A stretch of DNA of 64,000 nucleotides, from assembly GCA_035686205.1 (NCBI GenBank), contig DASRZQ010000173.1, forward strand, positions 28,443-92,442. The letters run 5' to 3'. A program made the translations under genes and the position numbers. The DNA is from CAIWTU01 sp035686205 (GTDB lineage Bacteria; Desulfobacterota; Desulfuromonadia; Geobacterales; Geobacteraceae). The notes below the pieces were generated by a model that saw only the letters and a list, made by a program, of their open reading frames with translations, was not told the DNA's origin and searched no databases. Of this stretch, positions 55,268 through 63,967 are shown piece after piece (within the stretch, counting starts at the first letter, position 1; each line of letters opens with the position of its first letter).

Positions 55268-56799
55268 TTGGCACCTCCCTGCATGGAAAATATGTAGTCG
55301 GCGATCTGGTCTTTTTCTTCCGGCGTTCCCCCGTAATCGGGCATGGCACTCTGGAGCCGGTTGAGGTTGTCCAGGGCCCAGCGAATCTTTTTCCTGTCCC
55401 AGCCGGCGGTCCTTTCCTTTACAAGCTCTTTCGGATGACAGATGGTACAGTGCGTTTCGAACAGCTCTTCGCCCTTTTCCGTTGAGACATGGCGCTCTTC
55501 CGTGAAGGCGACCGGTTTCCCCTGGATGCCCCTTATAATGTAAAATGCCAGGGCTTTTCTCTCGGAATCGCTGCCGGCGAAAGGAGGCATGAAATAGCGA
55601 ATCTGATGAATTTTCCCAATATAATTGTAAAGAGACGGATAATCCATAAATGCGGTCCTGACGGCAATGTCATTGTTGAATCCTCTCACGGAGTGACATG
55701 CGTAGCACTGGTTCCTGAAGATATCACGCCCCGCCCGCAGCAGGTTATCGTCTCTCAAGTCCCGCGTCGAGACCCATCTGGCGGACTGCAGAAAACCGTC
55801 CCTGTTAATATCGTTCAGATTATTCAGGTATATCGAGTTTGAATACAGAACTTCGTTGATAACGAAAGGACGACGCGACGCCTCCCTGGTCCATTCGAAA
55901 GATCCCATGGAAATGAAGGCGCATGCAAGCACGAAAAATGAAAGCGGCCTGTTATGGAATGAAGGCTTCACAAGCAGGAGGAGAAGAGTTCCCGCGATCA
56001 GCAAAATCACCGCGTATGTGCCGTAATTTATTGCCCTCTGAATGGTCGGGGAAGCCCCATCGACAAGCGAGCGCGCCTGATTCGGCAGGATGGAAAGGTA
56101 CCAGTATCCGGTCGGAACGGCCGCGAGCAGGGAAAACAGCACCCATTTCGCCGAATATCTGGTCATGACGGTTTTCAGCGCCAGATCATCGAGAAATGAA
56201 GTGCTCAGGAAGGCGTAAACTCCGGCCAGCATCAATGAAACGGAGGTCCTGAAAAACAGCGATGGCCAGAATGACGGATTGAAAAACCCCGACCAGAAAC
56301 CGCCGCCCGCTGTCCAGCCGCCGGGGGTCAGCATGAAGCCGATTATGCCGTTGATCATGAACAGGCTGAGCCATGCGGCGATGAAGTAAATCCACCCGAC
56401 AACCTGGTGAACCTTCGTGTCCATTCTGCCGAAGCAGTAGAAGTACACGAAAATCGCCACGATTTCCACGATGAAAAACACCCACTCCGTCGCCCAGCCG
56501 AAAACGAAGGTGTGGATCAGCAGCGAAGTGGCGGAGGGATTGGCCAGGGATATGACAAACCAGATGCCGACTCCGGTAATCCCGCCCATTACCATGGTTG
56601 CCAGCATGAAAAATTTCGCGTGTTTTTTTGTGAAATCGAGGATCGATGCATTGTTTTCCCGCAGCCCCTTTCGCTCGGCGCAGACCAGATAAAGCCCCCC
56701 GCCGACCGCGAAATGGGATATGAACACGTGGATAATGGATATGAGCGCAATGAGGGTGCCGCCGCCTAAAGAGGGCAGGTACCAGACCGGATAATTCAT
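55264..56799 (-). CDS. Cytochrome bd-superfamily subunit I with two C-terminal c-type haem motifs
   Basis: 511 residues. The N-terminal part (about 1-330, nine membrane helices) resembles CydA, with histidine-bearing helix IHVFISHFAVGGGLYL near 23-38. The C-terminal part is periplasmic and has two CxxCH motifs, CYACH near 370 and CTICH near 459, each with a downstream methionine candidate (YFMPPF near 416 is one). The quinol-binding Q-loop of CydA is not evident. This matches the c-haem-fused bd families (OR-C) that I recall from a phylogenetic survey of the superfamily. It may pass electrons from a periplasmic carrier to oxygen or another acceptor. The subunit II-like gene follows. Confidence 0.8.
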   Translation of the reverse strand: MNYPVWYLPSLGGGTLIALISIIHVFISHFAVGGGLYLVCAERKGLRENNASILDFTKKHAKFFMLATMVMGGITGVGIWFVISLANPSATSLLIHTFVFGWATEWVFFIVEIVAIFVYFYCFGRMDTKVHQVVGWIYFIAAWLSLFMINGIIGFMLTPGGWTAGGGFWSGFFNPSFWPSLFFRTSVSLMLAGVYAFLSTSFLDDLALKTVMTRYSAKWVLFSLLAAVPTGYWYLSILPNQARSLVDGASPTIQRAINYGTYAVILLIAGTLLLLLVKPSFHNRPLSFFVLACAFISMGSFEWTREASRRPFVINEVLYSNSIYLNNLNDINRDGFLQSARWVSTRDLRDDNLLRAGRDIFRNQCYACHSVRGFNNDIAVRTAFMDYPSLYNYIGKIHQIRYFMPPFAGSDSERKALAFYIIRGIQGKPVAFTEERHVSTEKGEELFETHCTICHPKELVKERTAGWDRKKIRWALDNLNRLQSAMPDYGGTPEEKDQIADYIFSMQGGAK

Positions 56800-57283
56800 G
56801 CTGAAATCCTTTCACGGGGAAATACAAATACTGCCTGACCGATTTTCAGGTTGTTATTCATTACGAGTAATCAATTTATACCACAAACTCTTCGCGGGAA
56901 AAGCCTTTATATCACAATCCGTTACAGATGATTTGCCCGATGGGACAAAAACCCGGAAATGATGCTATGTTGCGCAATTTACATCGGACGGCGCTCTGTT
57001 ATACTTAAAGTCGATTAACTCTTTGCTGAATCAGTGACGCCTTCAAGCCGGAGCACGCGGACTGTTGGTTCCATATAGCCTGCGCGGTACCATACATGCC
57101 TAACCGGGTTAACTGTGCGGCCTATCCCATTTTCAGCAAAGCCCAAAACTGAGTTGTTCCGGACAATCCAAGGCATGAAAGCTTAACGGATGCAGGGTTT
57201 TATTTTGATCTTCACGGGCGCTCATCAGCGCGGGCCAGGCCGGGAAGCATTCCGGCGTCTTACCCGGAAAGGAACAATCCGCC
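56800..57283. other. 484-base intergenic region
   Basis: No supported gene. It contains the repeat copy at 57026-57045 and the inverted arms CTTTGCTGAA (57021-57030) and TTCAGCAAAG (57132-57141), which would fold 57021-57141 into a closed structure. It may hold the promoter of the DUF2844 gene. Nothing else is recognised. Confidence 0.55.
57026..57045 (+). repeat. Dispersed repeat, left flank of the DUF2844/DUF3443 genes
   Basis: CTGAATCAGTGACGCCTTCA. The same 20 bases occur in reverse at 59571-59590 with no mismatch, and a related copy lies at 59416-59439. Similarity continues weakly for about 15 bases (to GCGGA). Confidence 0.8.
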
Positions 57284-57754
57284 ATGAAAATCAGGTACCA
57301 TGCACTTGCCTTGTGCTTCTGCATTTTAGCCTCCATTCCTGCAGCCGTGCATCTTTGCCGCGCAACCCTCGGTGAATCCGCCGATTCGGTGCCCGCCGAT
57401 CGCAAGGCCCTCGCTGCCGTCCGTCATTCCACGACCAACCATGAAAATTACTCGGTTCAGGAAATACAATCCGATGTCAATGTCGTCAGGGAATACATTT
57501 CCCCATCCGGAATCGTATTCGCCATAGCCTGGAACGGGCTGACCCGCCCCGATTTATCGACCTTGCTGGGATCCTATGCGCCTGAATACTTGCAGGCCCT
57601 GCAAAAGTCGCCGCGCAAGCCGGGGCGGAGATACTCAAAGGTCCGGTCAGACCGGGTAGTAGTCGAACAATGGGGACATATGCGGAATCTGCAGGGCCGG
57701 GCCTATGTGCCCGATCTGATTCCGCCGGGGGTAAGCATTGATGATATCAAATAA
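57284..57754 (+). CDS. DUF2844-family exported protein
   Basis: 156 residues with a signal peptide (about 1-27). The motif NYSVQEIQSDVNVVREYISPSGIVFAIAWNG (in part) is the DUF2844 core. It overlaps the following DUF3443 gene by 14 bases, and the two families are known as partners in other bacteria. It is probably periplasmic. Function unknown. Confidence 0.85.
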   Translation: MKIRYHALALCFCILASIPAAVHLCRATLGESADSVPADRKALAAVRHSTTNHENYSVQEIQSDVNVVREYISPSGIVFAIAWNGLTRPDLSTLLGSYAPEYLQALQKSPRKPGRRYSKVRSDRVVVEQWGHMRNLQGRAYVPDLIPPGVSIDDIK

Positions 57755-58973
57755 AACCCTATCGGCAATTCTTCTTATCATGATGACAGCCGGTTGCGGC
57801 GGCGGTGGCGGCGGTTCGGGTTCCGGCTCCTCCAACTCCGCGGGAAGCACCCCGCCCGCGCCTTCCGGTCCGAATGCCCTTACCGTAACCGTCAACGGGG
57901 GGTTCTGCGCTTCAAACACCTACCCCAACAAGCCCTGCGTCAGCATCACCGTCTGCACTCCCGGCACCTCCAACTGCCAGACGATAAACGACATTCTGCT
58001 CGACATCGGCAGCTCCGGTCTGCGCATTTTCAAACAGGTACTGACTTCCGTCGCTCCGGCCCAGATAACGGCCGGCGGCGGCTCGCTCGCCGAATGCATA
58101 CAGTTCGCCGACGGCACGGCGCTGTGGGGTCCCGTTCAATCGGCCGACGTTATCCTGAACGGGGAGCCGACCGTCACGGTTCCCATTCATGTCATAGACG
58201 CTTCGTTCGGCAACGTTCCATCCAGTTGCTCTTCTCTGCTGGCAAGCCCCGCCGATGCCAAATTCAACGGCATCCTGGGAGTCGGCCTTTTCGACGAAGA
58301 CTGCGGCTCCGCCTGCGCAAGCACGGCCAGCAACAATTCGTATTATTCCTGCAGCGGAACCACCTGCACTGGCAGCACTGCCCCCCTTGGCAACCAGGTC
58401 CGGAATCCGGTGGCGCTTCTACCGGTAGACAACAACGGCGTTCTTGTAACCCTCCCTGCCGTGCCCCAGGGTGGAGCGCCTTTGGTCAACGGCGAAGTCC
58501 GGTTCGGCATCGGAACCCGTGCCAACAATACACCATCGTCAGTGACCGCCCTTCCGACCGACCAGCAGGGAGATTTCATCACGGCAATCAATGGCAAGGC
58601 AGGCAGCGCTTTCATGGATACCGGTTCAAACGGCTTATTTTTCAACGAGAACACCTTCGGCATATCATCAGCCACGCTGCCCGCATGTTCTTCGCCAAAT
58701 ACGGAGTGGTATTGCCCCTCGTCAACTTTATCTTTCACCGCCACGAACACCGGAGCAGGCGGCGCCCCCAGCAGCCAGGTCACTTTCCAGATTGGCAATG
58801 CCATCGCCCAATTCAGGACATCCAACAATGTATTCAGTGATATCGGCGGAACTTTGCCGAGCGTGTCCAGTGGGTTCGACTGGGGCATGCCTTTCTTTTT
58901 CGGTCGCAGTGTCTTTATCGGCATTAGCGGGAAAACCTCCACCCTCGGCACAGGACCCTATTGCGCCTACTAG
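57741..58973 (+). CDS. DUF3443-family lipoprotein with two aspartic-protease-like loops
   Basis: 410 residues from the ATG at 57741; a TTG one codon earlier is also possible. A lipobox (MTAGC near residue 19) is followed by a glycine/serine-rich linker to about 45. Then come two lobes: ILLDIGSSGLRIFK near 85-98 and AFMDTGSNGLFFN near 295-307. Each carries a D-x-G-S/x-x-G-L loop as in pepsin-like proteases, and about ten cysteines suggest disulfides. It follows DUF2844 and looks outer-membrane anchored. Protease activity is inferred from the motif pair; the first has I where T is usual. Confidence 0.8.
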   Translation: MISNKTLSAILLIMMTAGCGGGGGGSGSGSSNSAGSTPPAPSGPNALTVTVNGGFCASNTYPNKPCVSITVCTPGTSNCQTINDILLDIGSSGLRIFKQVLTSVAPAQITAGGGSLAECIQFADGTALWGPVQSADVILNGEPTVTVPIHVIDASFGNVPSSCSSLLASPADAKFNGILGVGLFDEDCGSACASTASNNSYYSCSGTTCTGSTAPLGNQVRNPVALLPVDNNGVLVTLPAVPQGGAPLVNGEVRFGIGTRANNTPSSVTALPTDQQGDFITAINGKAGSAFMDTGSNGLFFNENTFGISSATLPACSSPNTEWYCPSSTLSFTATNTGAGGAPSSQVTFQIGNAIAQFRTSNNVFSDIGGTLPSVSSGFDWGMPFFFGRSVFIGISGKTSTLGTGPYCAY

Positions 58974-59005
58974 GCGGTCTTAAACCGGTCTGCACCAGTC
59001 CCTTC

Positions 59006-59365
59006 TCAGTCTCCCAGGTCCGACACTTTTCCGTCCCTGCCGATGGCATATGTATGCCCGTTCGGCGCTTTAATCGTCGCATCAAGGAGCTTGCCTCCGG
59101 CGATCCTGGCATTCAGAACCGATCCCCTGCCCCCATTCCAGCGGTAGCTTGAAACCGAAGTCGAACCCGACCTGCTTTCGCCGACCTTGGCCCCCTGGGC
59201 GCCCGTGACCCGGACGATCTGGTCGTAGGACATCATCGGCCTGATGTTGGGAATAAACCTCTTGTTGAAGACGGTGCCCGTCACCCCGGCCGGTTGCCCG
59301 GCCACGGCCTGCAATGTGACAAGCATTAACATCATTACCGCAAAAGCAAGTATTCTCTTCACCAT
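59006..59365 (-). CDS. Small exported protein of unknown function
   Basis: 119 residues with a signal peptide (MVKRILAFAVMMLMLVTLQA, cleavage near AVAGQ). The mature part (IRPMMSYDQIVRVTGAQGAKVGES) resembles the SmpA/OmlA-type segment in which MSYDQIVxxxG precedes a small beta domain, with SSYRWNGG following. It is convergent with DUF3443. It lies inside the inverted-repeat pair. Confidence 0.75.
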   Translation of the reverse strand: MVKRILAFAVMMLMLVTLQAVAGQPAGVTGTVFNKRFIPNIRPMMSYDQIVRVTGAQGAKVGESRSGSTSVSSYRWNGGRGSVLNARIAGGKLLDATIKAPNGHTYAIGRDGKVSDLGD

Positions 59366-59415
59366 TCCGATCTCCTTGATATGAATTAATCCCCCGCCGG
59401 TTTACGTGCATTCTC

Positions 59416-59590
59416 CTGAATCCGTGACGCCTGAACGCCGAGGCAAGCGGAATGCCGGGGTTTGAACGCCGCTGACACCGTTTCGCGCCTGTGACGCCGG
59501 GTGAACTTCGCCGGTTGGTCTAATCCCATGGGAATGCAAGAAACCGAGGCGTTCCGCGCGGACGAGGGCGTGAAGGCGTCACTGATTCAG
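59416..59590. repeat. Inverted repeat copies with a 175-base palindromic span
   Basis: Arm 59416-59439 (CTGAATCCGTGACGCCTGAA plus CGCC) and arm 59567-59590 (reverse complement, 21 of 24 matching). The right arm is identical, in reverse, to the repeat at 57026-57045. GCGGAA/TTCCGC pairs further in. The span has no supported ORF and lies between the exported protein and the diguanylate cyclase. Confidence 0.8.
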
Positions 59591-59626
59591 AATTCCGCAA
59601 AACGCGCGGCGACACCCCGGCACGAC

Positions 59627-60484
59627 TCATGTTGTGGCGCTTTCATCCCAGATGACGACATAGTTGACCTGGTTCTTCCCGCCGCTTTTCGCGCAGTACA
59701 TTGTTGAATCCGCGACCCTGATCAGTTCGTCAAACGTCGATGGAGGACTGACGAAAGACACCACGCCGATACTTAAGGTAACCGGCCAGTCATTTGTCCG
59801 CATAACCTTCAGGAGAGATTCCTGAATTCTGTCCACCAGTATCCTGGCCTGCTCCGACGAAGTTTCGGGCAAAAGGATCGCGAATTCATCCCCGCCCAGA
59901 CGCGCCACCGTATCGGTCCTCCTGAGATTGCCCCTTATGGTCTGCACCACCCTGCGCAGAAGCTCGTCGCCGACGCTGTGACCTAAACCGTCATTGACAA
60001 TCTTGAAATTATCGAGATCGATATACGCCACCGTCATTTGACTCTTGTATCTCTTCGCCCTGATCAATCCGGTTTCAACCAGTTCGCGAAAAGACCTGCC
60101 ATTCAGCGCCTCGGTCAGATAGTCCGTTCTGGCATGGATCCTTTCCTTGTCCAGGGCGGCTTTCAATTTGGCCAGGCTGCAGGTTACTACCAGGAAAAAC
60201 CCCAGAATAATAAAAGTATTCCAATAAACAAGCGGCTGGTAATAAGGGATCCTGATATCGGTATATTGGTCGAAAAAATATATCAGGGCGCAGGCGAAGG
60301 AAGTTAGGATCCCCGTATGCATGCCGGTATACCAGGTAATAAAACAGATGGGAATCAGGTAAAACAGGGAAAAAGGAATGTCGCCGGTCAAATAATCGAA
60401 CAGTCCGACAACACCGACGAGCCCCGCCCCGAGAGTGATAAGGAAGGCCTTCGATTTACTTGAAAAGAAATTAAATATGTTCAT
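59627..60484 (-). CDS. Membrane-bound diguanylate cyclase (GGDEF)
   Basis: 285 residues. The N-terminal third has four to five membrane helices. The GGDEF domain at about 118-275 has an intact active site (RLGGDEFAILLPE) and an inhibitory I-site RRTD five residues before it. It makes cyclic di-GMP, with feedback control. It is on the same strand as the HD-GYP-like protein 61 bases upstream. Confidence 0.93.
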   Translation of the reverse strand: MNIFNFFSSKSKAFLITLGAGLVGVVGLFDYLTGDIPFSLFYLIPICFITWYTGMHTGILTSFACALIYFFDQYTDIRIPYYQPLVYWNTFIILGFFLVVTCSLAKLKAALDKERIHARTDYLTEALNGRSFRELVETGLIRAKRYKSQMTVAYIDLDNFKIVNDGLGHSVGDELLRRVVQTIRGNLRRTDTVARLGGDEFAILLPETSSEQARILVDRIQESLLKVMRTNDWPVTLSIGVVSFVSPPSTFDELIRVADSTMYCAKSGGKNQVNYVVIWDESATT

Positions 60485-60545
60485 TCTTCACCTGCCGGTT
60501 TTTTGTCCCGCAAGAAATTCCAACCGGCTACAAATAATATTTTAT

Positions 60546-61703
60546 TCAATCCTTATCAAGTTGAATTTCAGTAAAATCGCTTAATATTTTCAGCAAATTG
60601 CCGGTCAGCGCCGGATGAAGGGCGGTGCCGGCAAGTTCAAGCATCCTCTGGCTGATCTTGTCCATTTCCATCGCTTCTTCATACGGCCGTTTCGTTCTCA
60701 TTGCATCAAAAATATCGGAAACCGTGGTCATCTGGCTGCACAGGTTCTGCTGCCACTGGCCCGTAATTTCGGGGTAACCTGTGAAATCGTACCTCATGTG
60801 ATGTTCAAAAGCCGTAATAACCGCCAGATGAGGCACGCCCGGTGTACCCAGGAGGTATTGCGCCCCCTTCAGCGGGTGACGCCTGATAATCTTCCATTCC
60901 GCTTCGTCCAGGCGACCGGGCTTGTTCAGGACTTCCAGGGGAACGAAAAACTTGCCCACGTCGTGGAGCAGCGCTGCTACGCCAACGTCATGGAGCAGCG
61001 GTCCTTCAATTCCGAGGGCCATGGCCTGGGCCAGATTGAGAATACAGATATTCATGGAATGGATGAAAGTGTACTCGTCCGTTGCCCTCAAGGGCGCCAG
61101 GGCCATCAGCGGATTGGCTTCATACCTGACGGCAGCCACAAATCCGCGCACGATCTCAAGAATACCGGTAACCTTGAGTCTTTTGTGCTTCCTGATCTCT
61201 TCGCATATTTCCGTGTATTTCGACACGTCTTCGGAGTCGACTGTGGGAGGCGTCGCGGAATTCGGCTGATCACAAGCAGGTTCGCTCTTCCCGCCACGGG
61301 AAAATCGGACTTCGACTTTTCCATACCGTATATTGGCCGTCGACAGTATTTCGCAACCGGTATTCTGTCTTGAGAGGCTTTCAACCATGGACAGTATTTC
61401 GCTTTGATCCACTCCCCTTATAATCCTGATATGGCCGATTCCGCGTGATGCCAGTGTCTGCGTGAACCGGGCCAGATGAAGGCTTTCACCCAGCGGAATC
61501 CCGTCGGCGACCAGTTCGCCGTCTATGACGACGAGGGAAAGCTCGGCCTTATCGCCAAAGGCTTTTTCCAGGTTTGACAGGATAGAATCGCCCAGGTTCC
61601 GAACCTGCCGGTGGCCGGACGAATACAGCGAAACAGCCGAAATGGTGGTATTCAACTGGCGCACGAAATTCTGCATTGCCGCCATACGGTCCGTTTTCAT
61701 CAT
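60546..61703 (-). CDS. HD-GYP-type phosphodiesterase-like protein
   Basis: 385 residues. The N-terminal half has a helical region of unknown family; the C-terminal HD domain has ALLHDVGKFF and HHMRYDFTGYPE, where HD-GYP normally reads HHxxxxGxGYP, so the glycine is replaced by phenylalanine-threonine. Most metal ligands appear present (HSMNICI, HD, HH, SDIFDAM). It may degrade or sense cyclic di-GMP. The start overlaps the stop of the HEAT-repeat gene (ATGA). Confidence 0.85.
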   Translation of the reverse strand: MMKTDRMAAMQNFVRQLNTTISAVSLYSSGHRQVRNLGDSILSNLEKAFGDKAELSLVVIDGELVADGIPLGESLHLARFTQTLASRGIGHIRIIRGVDQSEILSMVESLSRQNTGCEILSTANIRYGKVEVRFSRGGKSEPACDQPNSATPPTVDSEDVSKYTEICEEIRKHKRLKVTGILEIVRGFVAAVRYEANPLMALAPLRATDEYTFIHSMNICILNLAQAMALGIEGPLLHDVGVAALLHDVGKFFVPLEVLNKPGRLDEAEWKIIRRHPLKGAQYLLGTPGVPHLAVITAFEHHMRYDFTGYPEITGQWQQNLCSQMTTVSDIFDAMRTKRPYEEAMEMDKISQRMLELAGTALHPALTGNLLKILSDFTEIQLDKD

Positions 61704-63967
61704 TCACCTTCAACATTCTTCAATGTTTCACGCGCCAGCCCGGCCAGTTCGTTCCGGGCCGACTCCGACAATTTTTCAAGCAACGGCCTGACCCTGTCTG
61801 TCGGATAATTATTCAGCGAACCGATGATCTCCACCTTCAGGCGGGCATGCGCGTGCGGGCGCAGGAAACTTCTCGAACGCATGATCCTTACAAGGGCCGG
61901 CAAGGCTTCGGGATTTCTTATCTGGGCAAGAGTCCGGATGACGGCGACCTTGGTTTCAAGGTCCGCCTGAGAAAGCCCTCTTCTGTTCAGCAAAGAAAGA
62001 AGTTTCTTGAAAACTTCCGGACTCCGGCTCTTCTCGGCCAGCTGGATTGCATTGAGCCGCAGTTCCCTGTCGGAGCTGTTCATGTCCAGGATGAGGAAAT
62101 TGTCTGCCTCAGGATGCCTGAAATGCTGAAAAGTCCTGATAACTTCCTGGCGGACTTTTGGGTGCGGAGAATTGCAGAGCCGGCGAACATGCCTGAGAAC
62201 CGAAGGGTCATCCAGTTCGCGAAGGATGATGACCAGGTTTCTGAGAAAATACCATCGCTTGTCCATCAGCCTCAATATTACCGGGTCAAGAATTTTATTG
62301 CCCTGGTCCATGAGACAGTCGATATAAAACCGTCTCATCGACATGTTCTGTTCTTCGGCCAGGCGTTCCAGCAACTGATCGATGAAGGGGCTTCCGATCA
62401 GGCGGATAAGTTCCCGTATTTCGCAATGTTTCGATTTTTCCCATGTATCCAGGCCGCACAGGACTTTTTCAACAAATTCCCTGCCGCGGAATTTTGTCTG
62501 CAACCCCGAACCGCTTTGTGTCGAAATACCGTTCGGGGCGCTTCCGGCATCCGCCAGTTGTCCGTAAATCCTCGCCAGAAAAGAAAAATCCCCCATTTCG
62601 AGCAGATAGTCCACAAGTTCCAGAAAATTGCGTTCCAATGCTTCAGGCAGACAGTCCTCCGCAGGTTCACGCATTATTTCAAGAATTATCCTGCAGATAT
62701 GCGTTTCAACGGAGTGACCGAGCAATGTCTCCCGCAATTCAGCAATATCCTCCAATTCCGGCGTCGAAACGCGGCCGGAGGATGTAATGGCCTCCAAAGC
62801 TTTCTGGTAAGAGTCAGGAACAAATTCATCACGCGCTTCCTCACTGAAAACAATGCGCAGTTTTTCCCCGAACTGCTCATACGTTTTTTCGGTCAACGGA
62901 GTGGAAGAAGTTTTCCCCGGCATATTCAGAGGGCTGTTTTCCGATAACCTGCGAAGAAGCCCTGCAGTCAAAGAAGGCAAATAGGTCACCCGGGAATTGA
63001 TATCTTCCAGGACTTCCAGGACAATATCATCGCCAAGGCTGTCCAGAATTTCCTTCCCGAGGTTTCGCCCCGGTTCAATACAGGAAAATGTTCCGTTCAG
63101 AAACTGTTTGCGCAGTTCCGGGTTCAGCCTGCTGACAAAAGAGCCGAATTTCTCGATTGATTCGTTATAAAATTCGTCATTTGATGTGCCGCGGTCCAGC
63201 CCCCCCACGAAAGAATCTATCGTTCCCAGGAAATTTTCCATTCTTATCGCTGAACTGCGATCCAGTCCATTTATCATATCGGCAAGGAATCCGGGTTCCA
63301 TTGCACCGGCGAAATCAACACCTACGCCGCTCGGATCCAGTTTCCCGTCTAGAAGGCCGTGAACAAAATTTTCCCAGAGCGAGGCTTCGTCTTTCTTGTT
63401 CCCTTCGCTTCCGGAAGGCGCTATACGGTCTTCTTCCGTTGTCGTAAAATAGCTGTAATTGATTCTTTTAACCCGTATATTGGAGACGCCGGCTTCCGAG
63501 GCAACCGTTTCAATCCCACCGCTCTCCCGGATATCTTCCCGCTTGCGAAGCATCAGCCGGCAAAAATTCTTCAGCTCTTCAGGAGTGACGTTCTTATTAA
63601 AGGTAATGGCGGCTATATCGTGATCGAACAGTACCCTGGCCAGATTTTTGTAAACGGGATTCTTCGAATCCAGTGGCGCATGTCCGGCCATGAGGGTGTC
63701 GCGGGCAACGCCGATAGTTATTTCCTCACCGGACTCATGCAGTTTCTCGAGAAGTTTCAGTACCTTTTGGATGGAAGCAGTAATGACCGGATGGTCTTTC
63801 GGGTAAGAAGTAACGAGACGCAGCGCAATGTTCAGCTCAATAATAAAAGCCGACAGGTTCTTAGTGTCCGGATTTGGTTCGTTATGTGGATTGTTTTTGT
63901 TTTCCACCTGCGCCCCTGTTGAAATAAAGCCAGATTCCGTTTTTTCAGGGAAAAAGTCAATAGCCAA
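61700..63967 (-). CDS. HEAT-repeat protein, 5' end possibly beyond the window
   Basis: 755 residues from a TTG at 63967. The frame stays open to the right window edge (33 more bases), so the true start may lie outside. The sequence is helical throughout: ILRELDDPSVLRHVRRLCNSPHPKVRQEVIRTFQHF (in pieces) near 560-600 is a typical HEAT repeat, with more near 620-740 (IRTLAQIRNPEALPALVRIM). It has no enzyme motif, membrane segment or signal. It is coupled to the HD-GYP-like gene, so it may be its partner or scaffold. Members of this kind have been seen next to signalling genes. Confidence 0.8.
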   Translation of the reverse strand: MAIDFFPEKTESGFISTGAQVENKNNPHNEPNPDTKNLSAFIIELNIALRLVTSYPKDHPVITASIQKVLKLLEKLHESGEEITIGVARDTLMAGHAPLDSKNPVYKNLARVLFDHDIAAITFNKNVTPEELKNFCRLMLRKREDIRESGGIETVASEAGVSNIRVKRINYSYFTTTEEDRIAPSGSEGNKKDEASLWENFVHGLLDGKLDPSGVGVDFAGAMEPGFLADMINGLDRSSAIRMENFLGTIDSFVGGLDRGTSNDEFYNESIEKFGSFVSRLNPELRKQFLNGTFSCIEPGRNLGKEILDSLGDDIVLEVLEDINSRVTYLPSLTAGLLRRLSENSPLNMPGKTSSTPLTEKTYEQFGEKLRIVFSEEARDEFVPDSYQKALEAITSSGRVSTPELEDIAELRETLLGHSVETHICRIILEIMREPAEDCLPEALERNFLELVDYLLEMGDFSFLARIYGQLADAGSAPNGISTQSGSGLQTKFRGREFVEKVLCGLDTWEKSKHCEIRELIRLIGSPFIDQLLERLAEEQNMSMRRFYIDCLMDQGNKILDPVILRLMDKRWYFLRNLVIILRELDDPSVLRHVRRLCNSPHPKVRQEVIRTFQHFRHPEADNFLILDMNSSDRELRLNAIQLAEKSRSPEVFKKLLSLLNRRGLSQADLETKVAVIRTLAQIRNPEALPALVRIMRSRSFLRPHAHARLKVEIIGSLNNYPTDRVRPLLEKLSESARNELAGLARETLKNVEGE

